DNA of 64,000 nucleotides. Source: Pegoplata infirma (lineage: Eukaryota > Arthropoda > Insecta > Diptera > Anthomyiidae). A program made the translations under genes and the position numbers. The notes beneath the pieces were generated by a model. That model saw nothing but the letters and a program-made list of their open reading frames with translations. It was not told the DNA's origin and searched no databases. The DNA lies in NCBI GenBank assembly GCA_963921195.1, contig OY992540.1:41377890-41441889 (forward strand), written 5' to 3'. Shown piece by piece: positions 34,220 through 45,605 of the stretch. Every line of letters begins with the position of its first letter. Position 1 is the stretch's first letter.

Positions 34220-35116
34220 TACACAATTATAGCTATTTATTTTTAGTGTATGCAAATATTTTGCAACATTTAAATATAATTCTTTATAACTTTATCAATA
34301 TTCAATGGTTTATCGCTTTAAGTAAAAGATAAGCGTTCATTTTTATTCTATTAAAAAACTAATATGTAATAAAGTAATCCAAGAAAAAAGATTTTCTAAT
34401 CCTTGCAAAACTTTGTACATTTAATAATAAAACAGTTAAATTAGACTTGACCGAATCTATGAATACCCTCCACAAGGCTAAAAACATTTTGAATACTGGA
34501 CCGATTGCGCTTATGTTTTCGAGCAAAGTGGAAGATTGTGCTCATAACTTCTGAACCACTGGACCGATTTCGCTTAAATTCAATACCAATCTGGCCAGGA
34601 AAATTAAAAATATTCATGATAAGTTTCAGTAGCCTCAGAGTTCTCTTTCGAAAATTAACGTGATTTCAACAGACAGAAGGACGAACATTGCTAGATCAAA
34701 TCAATAGGTGGTCATAAATATATACACTTTATTGGGACCTCGACCCATTTTTCGAGGTGTTATATTACAAAAGAAATGTCAGTCTTTCAGAAACTAAGTA
34801 ATGTCCCGCCTCCACAAAAAGGAGTGTGCCGATAAAAAAAACTACATTTCTTTCTCCGGCCACAGTTTCTAACAGTATTTAACAGTTTAAACTGTCAATA
34901 GTGGCAATTGGCCTACATTCTGAATACCAATAATGTGATTTTTTTTTGTGGTCAATACTGTTGTACAATGAGGTGCAACAATAAAAATAAACATTTATAT
35001 GCAACAACAAATAAATGTTTATTTTTTTTCATAAAAAATACATAAAATATTATGTCATTTCATTGCAATTTATTTCTTAACCTTACCACCAAATGAAATA
35101 CATACATAATAATAAA
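34220..35116. other. Non-coding region with a partial DINE-A copy
   Basis: 34436-34790 is a minus-strand DINE-A relic: GACTTGACCGAATCTATGAA, TACCCTCCACAAGG, CAGACAGAAGGACGAACATT and TTCGAGGTGTTATATTAC. The rest is unassigned. Confidence 0.5.
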
Positions 35117-35804
35117 CAAGTAAGAAAATTATAGTCGATCAAGGCCGACCATGCAATACCCTACACCAGTGTTTCCGGATTTGGCCCTAAGTCCAAACAT
35201 GTACCGATTGGACCTATATTTGGTAAACCAAATTTGATTGAAATCGTCTGGTATTTGTGGCCAATAGACCGATTTAACGGAATATCGGGTGAAATTTTTA
35301 TAGGGGTCTAAAACCAAGAATGGCCTGATTATAATCACGTTAAATTAAGGTACCAAAGTACACGTTAAACATCTTCAAACACTATTTTAATCAAATACCT
35401 CCCAAATACCTCAAATATTTTGAGAGAGTTATATAAATATCGGGAGGTGGTTTGTATGGGAATATCTGTAAAAATTGTCCGGTTCCGTTGAAATTCAAAA
35501 TGTTGATTTATTAATATAAAAAATATTTACCTGTCAAATTTCGAAAGAATTCCTAATTTTTTACGGTTATTAAGGGAATTTAAGCCAAATTTGAAGGAGA
35601 CGTTGTATGGGGCTAGGTATAAATATGGACCGTTTTTTTTTTTTTCAATTTCAATAGGCTTCGTCCTTGGGATAGAAGAAGCTTAAGATCGTGTAAACAA
35701 CGTTTAGATGGACTTACGCACGGACGGACATTATAAAATCGATTAATATTTCGGCTAGTTACAAACATCAGCACAAACTCTTTATACCAGAGTAGTGTAG
35801 GGTA
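35117..35804 (-). mobile_element. DINE-1-like element, family B, near full length
   Basis: Minus strand from TACCCTACACTACTCTGG (35804) through CCGTCCGTGCGTAAGTCCAT to the 3' stem (GGTCGGCCTTGATCGACTAT) and TTTTCTTACTTG at 35117. Slightly shorter than 29490-30315 because of internal deletions. Confidence 0.7.
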
Positions 35805-36289
35805 AAAAAAACTTACCAACTAAAGTACTTGTGTCTTAAATTGCCTGGTACCCCTGGCCAACAAAGACCAATTAAGCAATTCGTTCAAATTGTTTTTTTT
35901 ATTTAACTCTTTGGTCATAATGTTCAAATACAACTTCCACCAACAACAATAAAACTAATAACACTAAAAATAGCTCTCAACTATGCTAAAAAAGTGTTTA
36001 TGAGTTTTTTTTTTGTTATTTTTTTTTTTTGTTAAATATTTACAACTTTCTAACTACTTTAGTATGTCTCCAATATATATTTAAATTGTCTTTATTGGTT
36101 TGCGGTGTACTGCACAGTGGTTCCAGACCACAATTTTGACTTGTTAACAAAAAGATATCGTGGTACTTTGGAGGGGGGATCAGTAGAAGACATTGGATTA
36201 TAAATGTAACTTTTAAATCCCCTGGACCCAAGTGCAGAACTTTGAACATAAGCAAAATGTTTTATTTGCTTAAAAAAAATTAAAAAATT
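35805..36289. other. Non-coding AT-rich spacer
   Basis: No feature recognised; the open stretch 36040-36255 (minus) has no known domain. Confidence 0.4.
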
Positions 36290-36538
36290 TTTTTTTTATT
36301 TTTTGTAACTTAACCCTAATCCGATTTTGTCCCATCTTCGAACATAACCAGCTTATGACCATAACACATATTCGTGACTAACTTCAGTAGCCTAGCTTTT
36401 TTTGGACTGTATCTTGTCTTCCACAGACAGACGGACGGACATCGCTAGAACGCTTTCGAATCGATCACTGATCAATATTTCGATGCGTTACAATCGGAAT
36501 GACAAAGTGAGTTTACACTGTGGTTGGAGGGTATAAAA
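36290..36538 (-). mobile_element. DINE-A 5' half
   Basis: Minus strand: TATACCCTCCAACCACAGTG (36538), CACTTTGTCATTCCGATTG, GATCAGTGATCGATTCG and GTCCGTCCGTCTGTCTG; the 3' half is degraded. Confidence 0.6.
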
Positions 36539-36554
36539 ATGTTTTTTTTTAACA

Positions 36555-38345
36555 GGTTGGTTTTGTAACCTGACTCAGGTTACAAAGAAGCAGCGAAAGA
36601 AGACCTCCCTGTGGTGTGCCCCTATGGACAAATCGAGATATCACAGACGCTCCCAATTCAGACGTTATACGTCTACTGGAAAGTAGGTTTTCACCATTAA
36701 ATCGATCCCGCTTTACTCCTAGACCAGACAATGCCACAATTATCGAGTCTGGGTTGACATTATTAAAAGCACCCTCTACTTCAAGAAAGGCCACCATAGT
36801 GTACTCCTTTACCGAAAGCGATCTCTCGATGGTACCAACGAGCTCATGAAGAGCTGTTTCACTTGATCTACCCTTGCTGTATGAATGCTGCCTTGTCGAA
36901 ATCAACCTCTGGTCAATCACTCTACGCAAATATGAGTCTACCATTCGTTCTTTTGTCTTTAACAGGAGACAAACTTAATGGTCTGAAATCCATCGGAGCT
37001 GTGTGGGAATTTTTTCCCAGCCTTCGGGATAAAGACAAATCTGGTATCCCTCCATTTTGAAGGAATATACAATCAGTTGATGCATGCTGTGTATAGATTA
37101 TACAGCCAAGGGACTATATAGTCCGAAGCTTGCTGCATCTCAGCCGGGATTATACCATCAGGTCTAGGGGATTTATAGGGACTAAGCTTTTAATCGCCCA
37201 GATTAATGTTTGCATATTTATTATTTCCGAAGCAATTTCGGAACGTCGTCATGGAATTGCCCGGAAAATGCGTGCTTAGAAGGAGATTCAGCGACTCTCC
37301 ATTGGAAGAAGACCACACCCCACTAGGATATTTCAGGTATCCCAGGGTGCAAGGAGAAGAAGCCAACACTCTGCGCAGTCTGGATGCCTCAGAAACATCT
37401 TCCATGTTTCCACAGAAATTTTTCCAAGAATCACATTTGGCAATTCTGATCATCTTCTTATAACTCTTAAGTTGCAGCCTGTATGCACCACATTCCTCGT
37501 TCGCTCTTGAAGATTTAGCCTTATTAAAGAGCTTTCTGCAGGAATCTCTGCTCGTCATCAACTCATTTGACCATCAAGGTAGCTTTTCTTTGCCCCTAGG
37601 CTTTGCAGAAGGGCAAGACGCATCCGGGGATCTATTACAAACATTTGTTATATGGTCAACCAGACAGTCAATTTCGCCAAGCTTTGCGGTTCAGATAAGG
37701 GTACTTCATCCAAAAGCAAAGAAAATGTCGAACTATATTTCACCCAGTTTGTTCTCCACAGATTTCTAGAGACTGTCACAACCGGGCAAAGCTCCCGGAG
37801 TAAAAACTCAATGTAGCGATGATTTGAGATCAATTCTAACAGACAATGTATATGATACAAGTGTTACGTCAAGAACCTCTTGCCGCCTACACCTACCAAA
37901 AATTTGGTTCGCTTCCCCTTTTACAAATAAATATTATTTGTGTCTGTACTTCCCCATATCGAATGATGTGCATTAGCATCACAGCACACAACTAACTGAT
38001 TTCCCCTAGATTCAGACTCCCGAATCAAACCGCTAAACTTTTCCGAGGGCTATTGGCTCCAGATTAGGAAAATAAGCAGAGGCGAATCTAATAGACTTCC
38101 CATTAAGCTCCAAACCAGCCGCTGTAACATCCATATCACTAAAAGTTGATAACAGTAATATATTTAAGCTATTTTTTGCCAAGATGCAGGCTCTTGGTGA
38201 GCCCTCACCCTTGGCAACCATTAACTTAAATCCAGGGTTCTATAATCCGCATACCCTACCACCCCGCCACCAGGGTTCTTGGATAAAAACCAAGTCAACT
38301 GCTCCTGTCGTCAGGCGCAGCAAGAGTGCACTTGAGACCGCCTTA
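36555..38345 (-). pseudogene. LOA/R1-like LINE: endonuclease and partial reverse transcriptase, decayed
   Basis: Read on the minus strand in several shifted frames. The APE endonuclease start is at 38340-38225 (TTGAVDLVFIQEPWWRGGRV), then GSPRACILAKNSLNILLLS, VVCCDANAHHSIWGSTD at about 37980 and NLWRTNWVKYSSTFS near 37740. Linker 37561-37190. RT motifs are SPRPDGIIPAEMQQ (about 37165), FVFIPKAGK (about 37040), RQHSYSKGRSSETALHELVG (about 36890), FLEVEGAFNNVNPDSI and GTPQGGLLS (about 36600). It stops before the YADD box, so it is 3'-truncated, with stops and frameshifts throughout. Confidence 0.8.
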
Positions 38346-39406
38346 CAGTAATGGAGGTGTACTCATTTTTTGGGTCTAAAACCACAGTGCGTTAAAGTGT
38401 ATGTCCGATAATGTTTTACAGTTTGTTTTTCTATTGGAGTTTCCGCATTTTTTTAAACTTGCTTAATAATCATCCAAAAATGACGATCAATAATTTAGCC
38501 AAGCTTTTTGAAATAGAAACTAGAAAACCGTTTTTCTTGTTACTTTATGGTCGGTGACTTATGCAAATTTCCTTTCATAACTTTATATGATGATAATGAT
38601 TACTGTTGAATGAATTCACTCATTGTTAAGACTCTTCTTTCTCTCTGCAAATGTTGTCTGTATTTATCGATAATTGTTAAATGGCTTCTTTTGCTTCGCA
38701 TGTTCTTTCTTTCATTCTTTAAATGTTTGGTTATCTATTCATCAGATACATTCCATAAACATTTTTTTTTTGTTTTTATTTTGTCAAAGTATTGAAAATT
38801 ACTTGTTGAACATAAAAAGTTAACAAATTAAAATAGTATTGTTATGATATAATCCAATAGGAAGGCAGGCAGGCAGTTAGACAGTCAACGAGGTAAAAAA
38901 AAGAACGTTAGGGAATAACGTTAAATCAGTAAAAAGCAATTATTAGAATTTATGTCATGTTTTGTTTTTAATGACACCATTACTTCTCTCTTTCCCATAA
39001 TGTCATTGGAAACAAAAAAAAAAGGCGCTAGACTTCAAGTCTTATCAAATCTATTGATTGTAATTGTTGAAGAGGGGGTGATGGTGGTGGTGGTAGTAAA
39101 ACAATTTGTCTTATGACTTAAATTATATCGCAAAAGAAACACAATAATTAGGATTGTTTTATTCGGCTAAGTCGAATATAAATTACCCTTATCTAAAAGG
39201 TTAACATTTTTTAATTGATTACAAGTTACATCCAATACGAAATCACAAAAATAGTAAGCTATTTTGAAATTTAAGTTAAACAAACATCTAACGATGTGTT
39301 AATTACGGAAGAAAACAATTGAGGGTGTACAGACCTAGTTAACCGAGAAAACGCAACCATATCCGTAATCTTTATGAACCGATTTGCCTGAAACTCAAAT
39401 ATTTAT
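38346..39406. other. Non-coding region
   Basis: AT-rich, with a short GGCAGGCAGGCAG run near 38862 and a GGTGGTGGTGGTAG run near 39080. No gene recognised. Confidence 0.4.
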
Positions 39407-41358
39407 AAAACGCTAATACTGATCTGCTACGCAAACAGATGAGATATGAGTGTGCTAGAGTACTTAGTCGTGTTCTTTACGAACAACGACTTCGTGCTAA
39501 AGTTTTTTGGTCGCTTGTTAAAAGAGTCAAGGAAAATGCTAGTTCTTCTATTCCGACTTCGTGAAAAGCTTCTTTACGAACAACGACTTCGTGCTAAAGT
39601 TTTGTTGGTCGTTTGTTAAAAGAGTCAAGGAAAATGCTAGTTCTTCTATTCCGACTCTTTTAAAAGACGAATAAGTGTTCACATAATCGGTTGATAAAGC
39701 TAACCTGTTGGCTGGCCTTTTTGCAAGAAATTCTTTCTTGCCGGAAAGCAATCAACCACTGCCCGATATCGAAAAGGTATCCCATACTATGCCCAATATA
39801 TTTTTCCGAGCTCGTGCAGCTAAAAGGGTTCTTACGAATCTTAACGTAAATAAGTCACAGAGACCGGATGGTATACCAGCACTGGTGCTGAAACAGTGTG
39901 CTTCGACGTTAGCACGTACACTGGTTAACCTTTTTATTTTATCTTTCCGTGCGGGAGTCTTTACATCATGTTGGAAGGTTGCCAACTAAGGCTAACTTAC
40001 TTTTAAACAATCGACAGTATGGTTTTCGGAAAACTCGTTCTACTGGGGATCTGTTGGCGTTCCTTTTGGAACATTGGAGTCGTTCGATCCACCATTCTGG
40101 TGAGAGTAAGGTGGTTGCTCTGGATATTTCCAAGGCATTTGATTGTGTGTGGCACGGTGCGCTCATATCCAAGCTAAATGCCTTTTGTGTCGGTAATGGC
40201 TTCTCTCGATTAATTTTGAGTTTCCTCAGAGATCGTTCTATACGGGTTATTATAGATGGGTTCTCATCAGATGAGGTTCAGCTTCAATCAGGGCTACCGA
40301 AAGGTTCTGTTCTTTCTTCTAGCCTTTGATTGTAGGCCAAGCCTTGTAGAGGTTGAGGGCAAAAGGCAGATTATGAACGACACCACACTTAATCAAGACT
40401 TTTTGACAATCTCTAAGTGGAGTCTTGCAAATAGGGTCAAGTTTAATGGACGTAAGACTCAATGTTGTATGTTGACACACAGGGATGTGGAATCATCAGC
40501 GTCATTTGTAGAATGACTTATCGAGGAATAGGACACTCTTGATGTTCTGGGCATGAAAATTCAGTGTGATGGCCATTGGAATGAGCACGTTTTTCAAGTG
40601 TCGAAAAAAACATTCAAGTGTCTCGGTTTTTTAAACCAGTGTAAGTGCCATTTTACAAAAGTCGAACGATACACACGAACGAAAATTTTACATGTATTTT
40701 GTTGTTGTTACAATAACAAAACATATGCAAAATTTTCGTTCGTGTGTATCGTTCGTCTTCTTTAAACTGATTCTAAGAAGTACTTCACCTCATCCGATCT
40801 CCTTATTATTTATACCACATACATCTGACCGAAGATGGAATATAACTCCCATATATGGGCAGGGTCTTCAAAGTCTATTTTAGAACTCTTGGACTGTGTG
40901 CAAAGGAAGGCGTTTATGCTTAACAATAACAATAGGGTGTCCAACTCTATTGACTCATTGGAGCATCGTCGGAATGTGGTTTGTGTGACTCTGTTCTATC
41001 GATATTACCATGGAAAGTGTTCTGCTGAGATAAGTAAACTTATCCCTAGAGCTCGAGTTTTTGTTCGCAACACTCGGTTGTCTAGTAATCACATCCGTTT
41101 GTTGTCAATTGCCCAGTTGATCGCACAGCGCATTACAGAGAAGATTCGTTTATCAGTCGAACTAGCCGTATGTGGAATAATCTTCCCGCAGAGTTCTTAC
41201 CAGTCTCTTTTAATGTAGATAAATGCAAGTCAAATATCCACAAACACTACTCCCTCTTTCCTCCTCCTCATAACCTATTTTCCTGATATCAACACAATGC
41301 ACTGCATTAATAGGGGCATCCCCTAAGTGTTGGTTCAACGTAAAAAAAAATAAAAAAT
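39407..41358 (+). pseudogene. CR1-like LINE, copy A, 5'-truncated and frameshifted
   Basis: Reverse-transcriptase part of a non-LTR element. It begins in the linker (YEQRLRAKVFWSLVKRVKEN), then LLAGLFARNSFLP, SQRPDGIPALVLKQCA, QYGFRKTRSTGDLLAFLLEH, VVALDISKAFDCVWHGAL and FLRDRSIRVIIDGFSSDE; GVPQGSVLS is broken and the FADD box is missing. The C-terminal domain follows (MEYNSHIWAGSSKSILELLD, LFYRYYHGKCSAEISKLIP, NTRLSS). It ends GGCATCCCCTAAGTG, GTTCAACG and an A-rich tail at 41341. A 97-bp-offset tandem duplication lies at 39475-39657 and a hairpin insertion at 40650-40773. Confidence 0.8.
40650..40773. repeat. Hairpin insertion in LINE copy A
   Basis: Copy B reads CAGTGTAAGAAGTACTTCACC without a break; copy A has about 124 extra bases between GTGTAAG and AAGTACTTC. 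The insert has 27-bp inverted arms (CGAACGATACACACGAACGA at the left) around a loop with TGTATTTTGTTGTTGT. A TAAG duplication flanks it. Confidence 0.75.
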
Positions 41359-41867
41359 ATCGGTGTTTAAAAATTTCGTTGCATTTTATGAAAGAATGTG
41401 GACTTTCAGGAAAATTTGGATAACTCCCGCACTAACATAAGTATTGTCTAGAGCAAAAACACGTGTCGACTTAAATTTAATAAATATTCCCAGACAGAAA
41501 AATGCAATAAAAATAACGTCAGAATAGAGTTGGCGGAGGACCTTCCAACGCAAAAGTGAGATCCCGTTTGCAAAAGGAATGGTGTTTCTATAACATTGGA
41601 ATGATAACACCAAAAAACAATCGCCTGACTTTTTGTTTTTACGTCGTCAGAACACCATTAATTTAAATTTACTGGTTTACTATGGCTGTGTGATAATATA
41701 TTTATGGCACTACATTTTTTGTACAGCTGGCAACTTCTGGCTAAATTATGCAAAAAAACTTAAATTTTTAATTTGTCCCGTAATCTCAGAATCAACGATA
41801 TACATTTTATTGTAATTTTCACAACAAGAGCGGGAAGACAAAAAAAATTTTTTTTGGTGATTCAAAG
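41359..41867. other. Non-coding spacer
   Basis: No recognisable gene or repeat between the LINE tail and the 41868 element. Confidence 0.4.
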
Positions 41868-42434
41868 TAGAAATGGGCACATGAGCAGATTTGTGCGAGA
41901 TTCAAGTGATTTACGCGTGATCACGTTTGAGTGTGACTTAACTTAATTTTACTCAAGTGATTGTAAGTGTAAAAAATTGCGTGAGTGAGTGTGCGTGAGT
42001 CGATTTTTTTGCGTGATTTGTTTTCTCTTCAACAATCGGAGAAATGAAGAAAACAAGAAAATGTTTGACAGAAATACGTGTATTTTGTTGTTGTATCCGT
42101 CAAAAATTTTCTTGTTTTCTTCATTTCTCCGATTCTTTAAATTTTTCCCCGAAAAAAGAAAAAAAAAATGGAAAAATTTGGCAAAATTTAAAATTTTGTT
42201 AAAAATGATGTTAGATTTTTGAAATTTAAAATTTTTTTTTTTGTATAAATATGAGTTTTATGAGTGTGAGTGAAGCTTGTGTGAGTGCACGTGATTGTGA
42301 GTTGTCTTAAATTCACTCACATGATTGTGAGTGAGTGTGAGTAGAAAAAAACTCGTGAGTGAGTGTGCATGATTGAAAAATTCATGTCGTGAGTGAGTGT
42401 GAGTAGTCAAAAGACACTCACGCTCCCATCTCTA
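41868..42434. mobile_element. hAT-like element, TAGAGATGGGC family (copy e)
   Basis: 567 bp, flanked by the exact duplication ATTCAAAG (41860-41867, 42435-42442). Ends TAGAAATGGGC and GCTCCCATCTCTA with GTGAGTGAGTGTGCGTGAGT arrays. A hairpin at about 42034-42136 (arms AATCGGAGAAATGAAGAAAA, loop with GTGTATTTTGTTGTTGT) lies in the middle. Confidence 0.87.
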
Positions 42435-42442
42435 ATTCAAAG

Positions 42443-43859
42443 TTAACACACACAAGAACAACTACAATGTGCTGCTGTCATTATCATCACATTAGTGATT
42501 TGCTTTTGTAAAGTTTCGTTAGTTCAAACGTATATTTAATTTATAATTTTGTATGTTTTCTTTTCAAACACTTTTCAAGGTAAATACTGTAAATAAAGTT
42601 ACTTTCACAGCAGCAGTTAACCAAAAAAAAATTAATAATAAATAAAAAAACTGTATCACACTCATAAATTAAAGAAAAGAAATCGTTTATGATGAACTTC
42701 CTTAAAACCGCAGCATATTAAACGTTTTTTTTTTTTCATTGAAAAAATACCAAAAAAAACAGAAACAGCAACGTTACCATCAATGACAATTTTGCAATTG
42801 CCACGAACAGTAAATAAACACATGTGGCACAGATACGTTTGTCTATCTCATTGCTTTGAAAAGAAAGTAAAAGTCAAAAACCATAACAAAAAAATTTTAT
42901 TACAGTAAAACTAGATTATGACGAATAAGTTTTTCGAGGGGAAACTTTTCTCCCCTGGCCCGATTTTACCCGTTTACAAACTTAACCTGCCTAGGAATAT
43001 AAGACAATTTCCTGTCAAACTTCAGGAGTGTAGCTCTTTTATTTTGGACTGAATCGTGTTATCTACAGACAGACGGACATTTAAAGAAGGTGTTCAGGCC
43101 TCTACAGACGATTCAATATTATTTAAGATTTTTTTTAGTTTTTAGTGTTCGAACTTGGAAAAAATCGATTTTAAAAAATATTTTAAAAAATATCTATAAA
43201 TAATTTAATTTTCCAGTGCGACCCTCGTATCTCATTTAATATTTGCTCAATCTATACGCTATCAAGCTTCAATTAAAGCTTGGAAATTTCCGATGTAGCA
43301 TTTTCTATAAAGTAAATGAGCAATAAATGTTTTTTATGAACTTTAACTTCTTATTTTCAACATAAGCTGTTTTAATTTCTTTACACAAATACTTTTATTC
43401 CGCTAACAAATTAAAAAAATTAATTAAATTAAGATAACTTGCAAAGCTAACCCAAATTAAATTTTTTATTAAATACTACTATATAAATTTGTATTTATCA
43501 ACAACACAAGTTTCCTCTTGATTACGATAATTTATAACTGATTAAATTTATTTCTCACAACATGACTTAAAATGAATCATTAATTTCACGCTATCGATTA
43601 CCGTTAAGCGAAAATTATGCAAAGTATCTTAGGGTAAACAAAATACTTATGTGTTAATCATGTTTAAATATTTTAATAACAATTTAAATAGTTAAATTCG
43701 TCAATATTTGTGTACTAACCACAATGTAAAAAATATCCCAGCAAAACCTTAGATCTTACTGTAGGAAAAGGGGTATCGGTTGATCCGCAGTCACCTATAC
43801 CGGGACTGGTGAAAACGGGATATATCACTTAAGCTGTGTTTACATTATCCCACCTAGTC
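42443..43859. other. Non-coding region with a DINE-A relic
   Basis: 42925-43115 retains CCCGATTTTACCCG, TTCAGGAGTGTAGC and CTACAGACAGACGGACATT, a reversed DINE-A fragment. Other sequence is AT-rich and unassigned. Confidence 0.45.
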
Positions 43860-44335
43860 TTTGGATTTTATGCAAGTGACCCCACTCAGAGATTTTTAAC
43901 AGGGTCTTGATGTAGTGTGTAATTCATAATCTGCCTTTACCCTCAAACTCAACAAGGCTTGGCCTACGATCAAAGGAAAATGAATGACAAATGTTGCTGT
44001 TATCTGCCAAAGAGTAGATAGGATTTAAAGTTTGATTAAGAAGGTTGTTAAGAAAAATAAGAAAAAGGGTAGAAGAAATAACAGAACCTTGCGGTACCCT
44101 GATTGAAGCTGAAACTCATTCAATGAGAAATCATCTATAACAACACGTAAAGAACGATCCCTGAGAAAACTCGAAATAAAGCGAGTGGAGTCATTACCGA
44201 CACCAAAGGCATTAAGCTTAGATATGAGCGCACCGTGCTACACACAATCAAATGCCTTGGAAATATCCAGAGCAACCACATTACACTCACCAAATAGGTG
44301 TATCGAACGACTCCAACGTTCCGAAAGAATCCGAA
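43860..44335 (-). pseudogene. CR1-like LINE, copy C, reverse-transcriptase fragment
   Basis: Minus strand: VVALDISKAFDCV-HGALISK (stop in place of Trp), LNAFGVGNDSTRFISSFLRD, RSLRVVIDDFSLNEFQLQSG, then a frameshift and YSLADNSN where copy B has YSFADDSN. Same family as copies A and B in inverse orientation, 150 bp upstream of copy B, so the pair is head to head. Confidence 0.75.
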
Positions 44336-44605
44336 AAAAATATTTTTTTTTTTGAGTCACATTACGCGCACAGATTTTTTATTATTTTGTAAACTAGTGT
44401 AATATATCTACGTTATGGAGACGTAGACCAATATTTGGCTACTTGTGCTATCGTTAGGAATATTGACTTGAATTTTAATGACTGATAAATTTCGTATAGA
44501 CTTCTTTAACATACGCGGACTGAGAGCGAACTTTTTTTCTGTGTATGCTCAGATTTGCTTTCATCGGCCGGATGTTTTCGCCTTGTGTGAGACCCAGTAC
44601 CCGAT

Positions 44606-44821
44606 TTCTGTAACTATGCGAGAAGTTTTCGCATCGAAAAAAATAAAATAACGTCATAGTCATCCAGTATGTCACAGAGTGATTCAGAAAAAAGCTTTGA
44701 TTTCTTTTTTGTATTCTATGTTTTTAACACTAGCATCATTGTACTTACCCTGTAGAAAACTAAATGACTACAATATTATTAATTTTTTCTCGATGCGAAA
44801 ACTTTTCGCATAGTTACAGAA
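44606..44821. mobile_element. 216-bp hairpin MITE in the LINE endonuclease
   Basis: Ends TTCTGTAACTATGCGA and TCGCATAGTTACAGAA; the inverted repeat extends about 38 bp with two mismatches (GTTTTCGCATCGA). It interrupts the endonuclease after CETQYP. Flanking AT on both sides is the only possible duplication. Confidence 0.75.
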
Positions 44822-45605
44822 ATTGGGCACAGGTAAGCTGATCCAAAGGATTTCCAAATTCCTGGGTATCACTTGCAATCCCATTTTTGTCTTTCATAGG
44901 GGCCTTGCGGTATACGTACGTAATTATGTTGTGTACCAGTGCCTGCCACATTTAGGAACGAATGATCCCGAATTTAATTCTTTATGGGTTAAATTCGGAA
45001 TTAGGGCACACTCATTATATTTCGGGTTCCTGTATAGGAGTCCCAATGCAGGAAGGGTGTCTTCTTTGGATGGTTTTGACGCCCTTTCCAATTCTATATC
45101 GAGAATCCTGGAGAGTTGCCAGAGCAGTGAAATTGTCGTGGCAGGTGATTTCAATGTCTCCGGTGAGTGATAATGTTGAGTTATTCGCAGCGCATAACCA
45201 CCTGTCGTAGTCAGTGAATGAACCAACGCGCTTAACGGGCGTTGGTTCATTCACTTTCTTACTTCGCATCCTGACAAAAATTAAGTAAAACATTTGCACC
45301 TCTTGGTAATTTGGATCATTGCACCATTTCCGCATTCTTCTTGTACTCCGATCTTCGTAACGTTTCGACAACAGCTACAAAGCGTTCAGTTTTCATACAG
45401 GAGAAGGCCCGTTGGGGCAGTAAGAACTTTTGGTCGTTTGTGAAAAGTGTCAAGGAAAATGCTAGTTCTTTTATCTCGACTCTTTTAAAAGACGACCAAG
45501 TATTCACTGAACCGGTTGATAAAGCTAACCTGTTGGCTGGTCTTTTTGCAAGAAATTCTTTCTTGCCAATCGCAATACGCTCAGCGCTCTCGAAGGTGAT
45601 GGAGA

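Noticed and set aside
45213..45255. Perfect 17-bp inverted repeat AGTGAATGAACCAACGC
   Set aside because: It lies in continuous LINE endonuclease coding sequence (VNEPTRLTGVGSF) and is best explained as chance within codons.
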